Assembly: GCA_025148965.1 (NCBI GenBank)
Contig: CP102273.1
Location: 2,604,001-2,668,000, forward strand
Length of the DNA stretch: 64,000 nt
Direction: 5' to 3'
Origin: Intestinibacter bartlettii
Lineage (GTDB): Bacteria > Bacillota > Clostridia > Peptostreptococcales > Peptostreptococcaceae
The translations under genes and the position numbers were made by a program. This document shows positions 42,870-50,450 of this stretch, piece after piece (within the stretch, counting starts at the first letter, position 1; each line of letters opens with the position of its first letter). The notes under the pieces were generated by a model, which ran no database searches, was not told the DNA's origin, and saw only the letters and a program-made list of their open reading frames with translations.

Positions 42870-43217
42870 CTAAAATCCTCCGCCTTTTACTTCTAGCTCA
42901 TTTACAAGTTGTATCTTGCTCTTATTTCCACACCATGCACAAGTTGCAGTATCGCTTCCATCCCAACAAGTTATCTTGCCACATTTTCCACAAGTAAAAA
43001 AGCTTTGTGCTCCACAATGAGGGCATCCTGGATATTCTTCATCAAATATAAAACTTCCCTTTATTGTACTTTCTGATGAAAATTTTTCTTTTTGAGCAAT
43101 TCTTTCATCTATTTTAAAGGCCCATGTCATTCTCCAATTTGGTCCTTCTTTTTGTATTCTTGCCCCAAAAGCCTTTCTATTTTTTTGACATTTTATCATC
43201 ATTACTTTTGCTTCCAC
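42870..43217 (-). CDS. Stand-alone TerY-C-like zinc-binding protein
   Basis: This 115-residue protein's first half is a compact beta region (IKCQKNRKAFGARIQ, WRMTWAFKI). The second half has two or three zinc knuckles: CPHCG, CGKCG, a Cys-Trp-Asp stretch and CAWCG. This spacing matches the TerY-C metal-binding domain that is usually fused to TerY vWA proteins. Here it is a separate gene between PP2C and vWA, which suggests it acts in trans. A GTG at 43217 lies eight bases behind AGGAGG. Confidence 0.85.
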   Translation of the reverse strand: MEAKVMMIKCQKNRKAFGARIQKEGPNWRMTWAFKIDERIAQKEKFSSESTIKGSFIFDEEYPGCPHCGAQSFFTCGKCGKITCWDGSDTATCAWCGNKSKIQLVNELEVKGGGF

Positions 43218-43248
43218 CGATATTCCTCCTAAGCGAAAATATCAAAAT

Positions 43249-44502
43249 TTAATTATTTAATATGTCTTGTAACCTTATTTTTTCTGCTTCTTTAATTTGT
43301 ATATTTTCTTCTTCTTTCTGTTTATCAGCAAGATTTTTATCTTGCTCATCTGATTTTATTTTTTCTATTTCTTCATATTGTTTAATACTCGAATCTAGTT
43401 CTATTTTTTTTTTACTCAATTCGTCTTGTTCTCTTTCTATTTTCTTTAATTCCTCTTCTAAAGCATTTCTTCTCTCTATTAATTTTTCACTGTATTGTTT
43501 CAATTTCGATTTTTCCAGCGCTACTTTTTTCCAATTTTCTATGTTTATATTTCTCTCATTTTCGATTTGTTTTTGTTTAAAATCAAGCGTTACTATTTTT
43601 TTCTTTGAAAGTCCAATTTGTTCATCTATTTTATTTAGCTTTCTTCTAGTTTCAAGTCCTTGTTTTACACTTTCATATGCATCACTATTGAATATTATTG
43701 AAATTGATATATCGTCCTCGCTACCATCTCTTGAACGTTGCTCAAATAGTCTTCCTAGTCTTTCTTCCATCTCGATTCTTTTATCAACTGTATCAAGTCC
43801 ATCAAGTTCCATTGCTATAGCTTGGTTATAATCTAAGAAGTCATTATCATCTGCGAAAGACTTAACAAGTCCATCTGTCGATACCATTATAGAAAATGGC
43901 ATCTCATCAAAGAAATGTGTCACAAATCCATTAAATGAATCTGAACTGCTTAATGATGTAGTATAATTTGCTTTGCTATTTTCATCTTCTATCGGAATAT
44001 AAGCTTTTCCGTGTTTGTCGATTACTACAAAACTTCCATCTCCTATAAGAAAACCAAAATTACATCCTTCCCCCATAACACCTACTAATAAAGTTGTTCC
44101 ATATATTGATGCTATTTTATCTTCATTGAAATTTCCATCTAAATATTTATCTATTTCTTCTTGAGTTATTGGTTCATTATTTATATCTTCTTGTATTTTT
44201 TCATGCCATTTTGTTATCAGCATTTTTATAATTCTATCTATTAAGTATTTTTTATCTTTGTTGTAAGCATCTACAAATTTTTCGTAATTATCATTCATAT
44301 ATTCATAAATACTATATTTAGCTGCCTCTACTGCAAACTGAGAACCTTTTGCACTTCTAAAGTGTTTTTTTGATCCATGACCGTCCGCAACAGCCCCCAT
44401 TACATACTTGTCATTGAAATCTAATATTGCAGAGTCTTGACACTCTGTTTTGTTATCTATATGACTTTGGCCTATTGTAATAGCGCTTATTCCACTTAAC
44501 AC
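43249..44502 (-). CDS. PP2C-type protein phosphatase with C-terminal coiled coil
   Basis: The protein has about 417 residues. The PP2C domain (about 1-265) has the metal-binding Asp and Gly of VADGHG (D40), SQ near GQSHIDNKTECQD, STDGLVKSFADD and the terminal EDDISISII. The last 140 residues form a highly charged coiled coil (ENERNINIENWKKVALEKSK, then many EEEL/KK repeats). PP2C removes phosphate placed by the kinase of the system. The GTG at 44502 follows AGGAGG at good spacing; an in-frame GTG at 44511 overlaps that site. A perfect hairpin (44531-44558) lies upstream inside the operon. Confidence 0.92.
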   Translation of the reverse strand: MLSGISAITIGQSHIDNKTECQDSAILDFNDKYVMGAVADGHGSKKHFRSAKGSQFAVEAAKYSIYEYMNDNYEKFVDAYNKDKKYLIDRIIKMLITKWHEKIQEDINNEPITQEEIDKYLDGNFNEDKIASIYGTTLLVGVMGEGCNFGFLIGDGSFVVIDKHGKAYIPIEDENSKANYTTSLSSSDSFNGFVTHFFDEMPFSIMVSTDGLVKSFADDNDFLDYNQAIAMELDGLDTVDKRIEMEERLGRLFEQRSRDGSEDDISISIIFNSDAYESVKQGLETRRKLNKIDEQIGLSKKKIVTLDFKQKQIENERNINIENWKKVALEKSKLKQYSEKLIERRNALEEELKKIEREQDELSKKKIELDSSIKQYEEIEKIKSDEQDKNLADKQKEEENIQIKEAEKIRLQDILNN

Positions 44503-44530
44503 TGTCTCCACCTCCTAGGCTACTTATTAA

Positions 44531-44558
44531 ATTTGCTAGGGTAATATCCCTAGCAAAT
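44531..44558 (-). other. Perfect intra-operon hairpin
   Basis: ATTTGCTAGGG-ATATTA-CCCTAGCAAAT is an 11-bp perfect stem between the first vWA gene and the PP2C gene. The following TTTAATAAG on the minus strand is only weakly terminator-like. It may be an mRNA-processing or stability element that sets different levels for the two halves of the operon. Confidence 0.7.
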
Positions 44559-44569
44559 CTGAATTTAAA

Positions 44570-45391
44570 TTAATCATCCCATCCGTCTTCAACATCGAAG
44601 TCTTCAACAAAATCATCATCATTATTTATAGTATCTTTAATAGTATCTGCTAATTCTTTTTCTTTTGTTCCAAGAACATCTTCTGGCATTATTTCACGTC
44701 CGTCTTCATCGTTAGTTAGTGTCATACTTCTACTTCCTATTTGTGAAGATGTTACTGCTATAGTTTTAACTAATTTTGAAAGTTGATCAGATGTTTTAGC
44801 TGTAACTACTAGTTCTGGATTCCCAGTAAATTTCTTTAATAACTCTTCATCAAATTTCTCACCTAATCCTAATGCAACTTTTAATCCGTATTTATACCAA
44901 TTATTATGTTGAAGAGTTTTTAAACCTTCTAGTGCATCATCTGTTGCATAACCATCAGTTAATAAGAATATTACTGGTGCATAGCTTAGCGATGGAGCAT
45001 TTAAAAATTCCTTTCTTGAAAGTTTATTAGATAACTCTGTAAAAGCTTCTCCTAAATCTGTTAAACCTTCTGCTTTAAGTCTTGTCCAGTATTGATAATC
45101 ATCAACTGACATAGGCTCTTTTGTTATCCATTCACAACCACTAGAAAACGTCATAACTGCTAGTTTTATATCTGTAGTTGCCCCACCTAGACCTCTTAAT
45201 TCTGGCAGTAATTCTTCCATAGTTGTATTTAATGTTCCTATTTTTTTGCCGCTCATACTTCCTGATGTATCAACTAAAAAGAATATAACTAAGTTCTTTT
45301 TAGATATTGGTTTTACTTCTAGCGGGTCAAAATCATATTCCTTAAATTCATCTATTGTAATTTCTTCATCTTTATGTAAATTTAGTGGCAT
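44570..45391 (-). CDS. vWA-domain protein, TerY-like (first copy)
   Basis: The protein has 273 residues. The leader ends in YDFDPLEVKPISKK, as in its paralogue downstream; the vWA domain follows with MIDAS D41-T-S43-G-S45 (DTSGSMSGKK), LTDLGEAF and TDGYATDD. The C terminus is again acidic (DDDFVEDFDVEDGWDD). It is cytosolic. Its place directly after the active kinase matches the TerY-P arrangement of kinase, vWA and PP2C. AAGGAGGAGG precedes the ATG. Confidence 0.92.
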   Translation of the reverse strand: MPLNLHKDEEITIDEFKEYDFDPLEVKPISKKNLVIFFLVDTSGSMSGKKIGTLNTTMEELLPELRGLGGATTDIKLAVMTFSSGCEWITKEPMSVDDYQYWTRLKAEGLTDLGEAFTELSNKLSRKEFLNAPSLSYAPVIFLLTDGYATDDALEGLKTLQHNNWYKYGLKVALGLGEKFDEELLKKFTGNPELVVTAKTSDQLSKLVKTIAVTSSQIGSRSMTLTNDEDGREIMPEDVLGTKEKELADTIKDTINNDDDFVEDFDVEDGWDD

Positions 45392-45439
45392 ATCTTTGCC
45401 TCCTCCTTCGTGTTTAAAATATTCTTCATTTATTAATTT

Positions 45440-46777
45440 TTATAATTTTGCTATTATACTTTTTCCGAAATCTATTGTCATTCCTTTTCCTAAAGCTCTT
45501 GTTTTTCCTGGTTCAACTTCTTTTATTTCACCGTTTGGAAGTGTACATTTCCATGTATCTTGTGTGTTATTTTTTATACCCATTACACCTTTGTGTTTTT
45601 TATTTTCCATTATAATAGCTGTTACTGTGTTAAAGTCATCATTTCCTTTTGCAGTAAAGCATCTATATAGTTTTTGGCCTGCAAATACAGGTATATCTAT
45701 ATCATCGAATTTAATTGATAAGAATTTATTTGAACAGCTTGGACATATATACATTCCATCTTTATTAACATAAGCATTAGAGAATCTAACTCTTCCACAT
45801 TCACAGTGAATTATATCTGATCTAAGTCTCACAAATAATTTTTGCCATTCATTTTCGATTATTCTGTGGTTAGGATTTTTGATTCCTGTTGTAAATGATC
45901 TTATAAATGCATCTCTTATATATTCTGGATAAACTCTCCATAAGTTGATTACATTATCATGCACGCCCTTAACAGGTCTGTTAGACGTGTCTTCTGGGTC
46001 GTATATAAATACAGCTTCTTTTCCATAATGTTTTAAGTCTGCTGCTTCATGTAGACAAACACTTTTTAAAACCTTAGCTCCTTCAAGTGGGTCATGTCTA
46101 AATAGTAATTTAAATAATACAACTGCTAAAGAATATTTATCAGTTTGAACATCTGGTTTAGCTATACCCCTTACGACTTCAGGAGCCATATATCCTGGCA
46201 TCCCAGCTATTCCATAGTTATCTCCTTCTGGAGCGATATTATCACAGTCACAAACTAATAAATCTCCAGTTTGTACATCTATATAGAAACCTCCGTCATT
46301 CAAATCTTGATAGCTTTTCCCATCTCTGTGAAGTTCTCTGAATGCAATTACTATATTTATAGCAGCATTCACTACTGCTTCTAAACTTGTAAACTTAACA
46401 GGAACTTTTTTAACTTGATTTGTTCCTTTTATTTGCTCTATTTTATAAGTATTTAATATATCAGTAAGACCTACATAATTTGAAGGAATTAAATCCATTA
46501 AGTATCCAAAACTACCATTTTGTTGTCCTTCTGTTAAATATTGTGGCCATAAAAATTTATCACTTGGTGATTTATCTTCTATATTATTTCTTATATTAGT
46601 TCTAAATGCATTAGGTTCTCTTAATTTATCGTAGAAATACCATTTTAATGCATATTTTTTGCCCTTATATTCCACAAGATAAACTATACCTTGTGCTCCA
46701 CTTCCAAGCTCACCTATTATTTTTGCCTCATCTCCATATTCAATCTTAATAGATGAACCCACTTTTAATTCTGCCAT
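45440..46777 (-). CDS. Ser/Thr-type protein kinase of the TerY-P-like system
   Basis: The protein has 445 residues. Kinase motifs: glycine loop G25-S-G-A-Q-G30, Lys45 (YALKWY), catalytic D158 in SYQDLNDGG, D177 at the DFG position (CDCDN) and APE at 198-200 (YMAPEVV). The loop YQDLND-GG is unlike the usual HRDLKPxN; the Mg-binding Asn position holds Gly163, so activity should be tested. After the kinase domain comes a zinc ribbon (HCECG...YICPSC, about 328-355) and a C-terminal domain (KHKGVMGIKNNTQDTW, VEPGKTR, GMTIDFG) shared with the pseudokinase. There is no membrane helix. GGGTGAG precedes the ATG. Confidence 0.9.
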   Translation of the reverse strand: MAELKVGSSIKIEYGDEAKIIGELGSGAQGIVYLVEYKGKKYALKWYFYDKLREPNAFRTNIRNNIEDKSPSDKFLWPQYLTEGQQNGSFGYLMDLIPSNYVGLTDILNTYKIEQIKGTNQVKKVPVKFTSLEAVVNAAINIVIAFRELHRDGKSYQDLNDGGFYIDVQTGDLLVCDCDNIAPEGDNYGIAGMPGYMAPEVVRGIAKPDVQTDKYSLAVVLFKLLFRHDPLEGAKVLKSVCLHEAADLKHYGKEAVFIYDPEDTSNRPVKGVHDNVINLWRVYPEYIRDAFIRSFTTGIKNPNHRIIENEWQKLFVRLRSDIIHCECGRVRFSNAYVNKDGMYICPSCSNKFLSIKFDDIDIPVFAGQKLYRCFTAKGNDDFNTVTAIIMENKKHKGVMGIKNNTQDTWKCTLPNGEIKEVEPGKTRALGKGMTIDFGKSIIAKL

Positions 46778-46812
46778 TTTATCTCACCCTTTTCTTTTGC
46801 TTTATTAATATT

Positions 46813-47802
46813 TTAATTTAATCTGATTAAATAGACATTTTGAGTTGAATTAGAATTTAATGTATAACCTGTTGAAAAATAAAACGTTTTTATCGATGCC
46901 TTGCTGATTGCATTTGATATTAAACTACAAGCATCTTCATTTTCTTTTAGATACAATTTAAAATAGATATTCTTGCTTGCATTATTATTTTTTATATTGT
47001 TTAACTTATCTACTAAAAATTTTTCTAATTCATTTCTACCATTTAATATACATTTATTCTCATAAAAGAAATTATTCTTTAAACTATCGCAAATTTCTAG
47101 TTTATCAAAGTTTCTATGATCTTTAATAACATCACTTTCTCTTATATTAAAGTAGTCATACCTAACATATTTAAATCTTTGTGATAAATTGATATTCCAT
47201 GTCACATCTATATGATACCAGTCCTTGTCAATTTTCACCATATTCCAAGCGTGTTTTTGAGGTTTTTCATATTCATTCCATGAATCACCGAACACTACAT
47301 TGCAATTTATCCTTGCTAAATCACAAAGTTGTTTAAAAGCTTTAGATATTCCATCACATACGGCTTGCTTATACAAAAAGCTTCCCACAATTGTATGACA
47401 CTCAAAGTCATCTTCGCTGCAATTATATTTATATCTTACATTCTCCAATAAATACTTATGGATAAATCTTTCTCTTTCCAACTTGGTATTTATTGTTTTG
47501 AGTTTTTTCTCTAAAGGTTTTAATTTTATATTTATTTCATTCATTATTTGGTTTGCTTCTTCTTTTCTATAAACATATATAGGCTCAATCCATACATAGT
47601 TACCAATTTTAAAATAAGTTAATTTAGATGGATGAACAAAAAACATCATAGGATTATCCTTTATTATCATATAATATATCTCTCTTACAATGTTTTCTGT
47701 TCCTTTTAATGATATTTTCTTTTCAAAGTTTTGCATTCCAAAATAAAGCTTTTTATAAATTTCTCTACCTTCTTTATCTAACTTACTAAAATAATATCTC
47801 AT
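46813..47802 (-). CDS. Cytosolic transglutaminase-fold protein
   Basis: This 329-residue protein has no signal peptide. The papain-like transglutaminase core is complete: Cys149 in AVCDGISKAF, His184 in KHAWNMVKI, and Asp199 in YHIDVTWN. The N-terminal 100 residues and C-terminal 100 residues are unassigned; the latter contains alternating strands (NIYFKLYLKENED, IKTFYFSTGY). Such domains act as proteases or cross-linkers, or bind peptides. It is encoded between the SH3b membrane protein (8 bases upstream) and the kinase, so it is an integral part of the operon. Confidence 0.85.
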   Translation of the reverse strand: MRYYFSKLDKEGREIYKKLYFGMQNFEKKISLKGTENIVREIYYMIIKDNPMMFFVHPSKLTYFKIGNYVWIEPIYVYRKEEANQIMNEINIKLKPLEKKLKTINTKLERERFIHKYLLENVRYKYNCSEDDFECHTIVGSFLYKQAVCDGISKAFKQLCDLARINCNVVFGDSWNEYEKPQKHAWNMVKIDKDWYHIDVTWNINLSQRFKYVRYDYFNIRESDVIKDHRNFDKLEICDSLKNNFFYENKCILNGRNELEKFLVDKLNNIKNNNASKNIYFKLYLKENEDACSLISNAISKASIKTFYFSTGYTLNSNSTQNVYLIRLN

Positions 47803-47810
47803 AACTTACC

Positions 47811-49385
47811 TTATTTTTCTTCAACTACATTTGAGCTAATCCAATATCCATCTTCTCCGTTTAAATAAACCTCATACCAAGTTCTTTTTTTAGCTACTAC
47901 TGCCTTTCCTGTTGTATATAAAGTTTCATCTCTTTTAACTACATCAGCTATATCTGAGTTTATATTGGCTTTTTCTCTTATATTAGCAGCTTCTTCAGTA
48001 ACTCTTACAATTTTAGGAACTACTGTTATGACAGAGCCACTAATCCAGCCCTTGCCGTCAATCATTTCTAGCTCATACCAAGTCTTTCCGTCTCTTTCAT
48101 ATGATTTTCCTGTTAAGTAAACGACATCATATTTTTCTACTTTTCCAACTGATTTAGACTCTTTATTTGCAGTTCTTCTTACATTTGCTAAATTGGCTTT
48201 TACACAGCCTCTTTCACTTTCATATACGCTTGAAGATATTCCTTCAACTACATTTCTAGATATCATAGTTATAATATTATCTTTATCGTATACAAGTCTT
48301 GGTTCATAAACCCCACTAACTATAAATATAATACAAAATACTATTAATGTTTTCGCTATTTTTTCATTTTTACTATTTCTAGAATTCAAGCAATTACTCC
48401 ATTTATTACTTATACTTCTATACTCTTCTTTATAGTTTCTAAGCAAATTATTTAATTCGTTATACTTATTAAAACTTCTAACTGCACCTTTTTTTAACTG
48501 AATTTTATTAGAACCAATTTGATTTATCAAAGATATATATTCTTTATTTATATTCTTAAGTTGCATATCTTCTTTTAGTTTTTTTAAGTTTTTAAAATTG
48601 CTCATTAATATTTTTATTCCTAAAACAAGTCCAATTATATCTAAGAATAATATACGTTTAAAAACATATCCTTCTTTTAAAATAAATAAATATGAGAACA
48701 TAACTGATAAACACGCAAGAAATACGACTATATTTAAAAATCCATTAAAGAAAATCTTATGCCCTTTTGAGTTTATTATATAGTCTTCATTATGTTGAAT
48801 GTCATTGTCTATTGTATTGAATAATTTATTATACTCAAACTCTAATTTATCTACCTGACTTTTGTTAAGTCTTTGTTGATTAGTATTTTTTCTATGATTG
48901 TCAAAGTGTTTATTTTTATCATAAACCTCTTTTTTATCATTATTTTTTTGATTGTTTTTCTTAGCATTTTTTGTCTGTTCATTATGTTTTTTGGTATTGT
49001 TATTAGAATTTATATTTTTATTTTGAGATATTTTTTCCTTTTGTTTTATCTCTTCAAAACTGATAATTTTATCAGTCCATTTTAAGCCATAGAAAAAGCT
49101 GTTTAACAGATAATTTATTCTCGATTCACTTATCTCATTACCTTCAAAAACTCTTCTAGCTTTTTGCTTATACTCTTCCTTATTGAAATTATTTTTTTCA
49201 GCTTCTATTAAAGGTTTGACTGCTCCACTATTAATTGCATCTATTACCCAGTTTATTTCTTTTGTATTTCTAGGCATTAAATCACTTAATATGGAGTACA
49301 TGATTTTTTCATTTAGAAATGTATCTATCCCCTTATGCTCATATATATATCGTAAGGATTCACTTAGATTTTTCTCACTTCCCAT
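47811..49385 (-). CDS. Membrane protein: shared N-terminal domain, coiled linker, two SH3b domains
   Basis: The protein has about 524 residues. An N-terminal helical domain (about 1-105; LSESLRYIYEHKGID, INWVIDAINSGAV and NSFFYGLKWTD) is homologous to that of the protein at 50451-52130. A long Asn/Lys-rich linker follows (about 105-190), then two membrane helices (about 215-260), a coiled region, a third helix (about 345-362, LIVFCIIFIVSGVY), and two extracytoplasmic SH3b-like domains (about 395-455 and 460-524; KANLANVRRTANKESKSVG and AANIREKANINSDIAD are typical). SH3b domains bind peptidoglycan peptides. ATG 49385 follows GGAGGAA; TTG 49403 is an alternative. First gene of the second transcription unit. 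Confidence 0.85.
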   Translation of the reverse strand: MGSEKNLSESLRYIYEHKGIDTFLNEKIMYSILSDLMPRNTKEINWVIDAINSGAVKPLIEAEKNNFNKEEYKQKARRVFEGNEISESRINYLLNSFFYGLKWTDKIISFEEIKQKEKISQNKNINSNNNTKKHNEQTKNAKKNNQKNNDKKEVYDKNKHFDNHRKNTNQQRLNKSQVDKLEFEYNKLFNTIDNDIQHNEDYIINSKGHKIFFNGFLNIVVFLACLSVMFSYLFILKEGYVFKRILFLDIIGLVLGIKILMSNFKNLKKLKEDMQLKNINKEYISLINQIGSNKIQLKKGAVRSFNKYNELNNLLRNYKEEYRSISNKWSNCLNSRNSKNEKIAKTLIVFCIIFIVSGVYEPRLVYDKDNIITMISRNVVEGISSSVYESERGCVKANLANVRRTANKESKSVGKVEKYDVVYLTGKSYERDGKTWYELEMIDGKGWISGSVITVVPKIVRVTEEAANIREKANINSDIADVVKRDETLYTTGKAVVAKKRTWYEVYLNGEDGYWISSNVVEEK

Positions 49386-49439
49386 ATATGTATATTCCTC
49401 CAAAATCTAATAATGTTTAACATATTTTTCTATATTCTA

Positions 49440-49468
49440 ATCATACTTTAAAATATTTGTATTATCAA
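49440..49468 (-). promoter_or_regulatory. Promoter of the second TerY-P transcription unit
   Basis: TTGATA (49463-49468) and TATGAT (49440-49445) on the minus strand are 17 bases apart, about 55 bases upstream of the SH3b gene start and just after the strong terminator at 49533-49572. This shows that the eight downstream genes have their own promoter. Confidence 0.7.
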
Positions 49469-49532
49469 TATCTATTTAGTCGGTTTATGCAAAACATATT
49501 AATATTAAACTCTTATATTTTAAATTTACACA

Positions 49533-49572
49533 AAAAGTAAGCGAAAATATTATATTATTTTCGCTTACTTTT
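49533..49572 (-). terminator. Strong terminator between the two units of the TerY-P-like locus
   Basis: Perfect 17-bp stem (AAAAGTAAGCGAAAATA with its complement) with a 6-base loop and T runs at the end on both strands. It closes the transcript of the Ig and HHH membrane genes. Confidence 0.92.
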
Positions 49573-49583
49573 AAAATTTTATT

Positions 49584-50381
49584 CTATTCTCTTATTGTCG
49601 CTTTTTCTCTTATTTGATCTACATACTGTGGTTCAATATGTGTCATGTCTATAAATTCCTGAACTGAATTAAATCCGCCTAACATTTCTCTTAAAGATAC
49701 TGCTTTTGCTGCAGTTTCTTCATTAACTCCTGGAAGTTTTAATAATTCATCCACAGTACAGAAATTTATATTTATTTGATTACTTTTACTTATATTTTCT
49801 GCCTCTTTATTTTTTTTGCTGTAAGATACATACTTGCTATTATCAAGGATTTCTTCATTATTTTTGACTATACTTTCATCATAATACTCACCCTCAAAAG
49901 GATTTGTTTCAGGTTTATTTGAAACTGTATCATAATCTCTATATTCTATATTTGAGTGATAAGTACTGTCAAAATGTGTGTCATTCCCGCTACTTTCAAT
50001 ATAATCTTTGCCTTTATATTGTTTTTTTACATGTTTTCTCATCTCTTCTAGGTCTTTTTCTTCTATTCCATTAGTAAGTATATAATCTCTTCTTATAAGA
50101 TATTCTTTTCTAACCATAAATGATTGAATAAGGCCTATTAATAAACTTGCTAACCACACTACTACGGCTATATTAGATAATGTACCAAAAGGTAATGTTG
50201 CAATACAAGTTAAGGCTACAACATAAACTAAAAAATAAAGTATTCCTGTTACTTTCCATTTAGTTGTTCTCGATTTATTACCTATATAAAAAAACGATAT
50301 AAATGAAAGTCCACAGAAAGATAGTATAATCCACCAAGAATTAAGAATTTCCCATAATAACCCTCTTCTTGTTACTGTCAT
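49584..50381 (-). CDS. Membrane protein with cytosolic ComEA-like helix-hairpin-helix
   Basis: The protein has 265 residues. Three or four membrane helices lie in the first 105 residues (SWWIILSFCGLSFISFFYIG, LYFLVYVVALTCIAT and NIAVVVWLASLLIGLI). After them comes an acidic linker, then a C-terminal helix-hairpin-helix pair (about 203-262; INFCTVDELLKLPGVNEETA and GFNSVQEFIDMTHI) of the ComEA type, which in other proteins binds DNA or mediates protein contact. Topology puts this domain in the cytosol, unlike ComEA. GAGGGTG precedes the ATG. It lies 69 bases behind the Ig-repeat membrane gene with no terminator between. Confidence 0.85.
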   Translation of the reverse strand: MTVTRRGLLWEILNSWWIILSFCGLSFISFFYIGNKSRTTKWKVTGILYFLVYVVALTCIATLPFGTLSNIAVVVWLASLLIGLIQSFMVRKEYLIRRDYILTNGIEEKDLEEMRKHVKKQYKGKDYIESSGNDTHFDSTYHSNIEYRDYDTVSNKPETNPFEGEYYDESIVKNNEEILDNSKYVSYSKKNKEAENISKSNQININFCTVDELLKLPGVNEETAAKAVSLREMLGGFNSVQEFIDMTHIEPQYVDQIREKATIRE

Positions 50382-50450
50382 ATTATCACCCTCTTAAATT
50401 TTAAATTTGTAATTTTTTTAATGAATCTTATTTATATGATATATATTTTT

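Noticed and set aside
45440-46777. Calling the active kinase a pseudokinase as well because Gly163 replaces the usual Asn
   Set aside because: Glycine loop, Lys45, Asp158, Asp177 and APE are all kept, so it is more likely an active, unusual kinase; an assay is needed.
49584-50381. ComEA competence receptor
   Set aside because: ComEA has one N-terminal anchor and an outside HhH; this protein has several helices first and no comEC/comEB neighbours.
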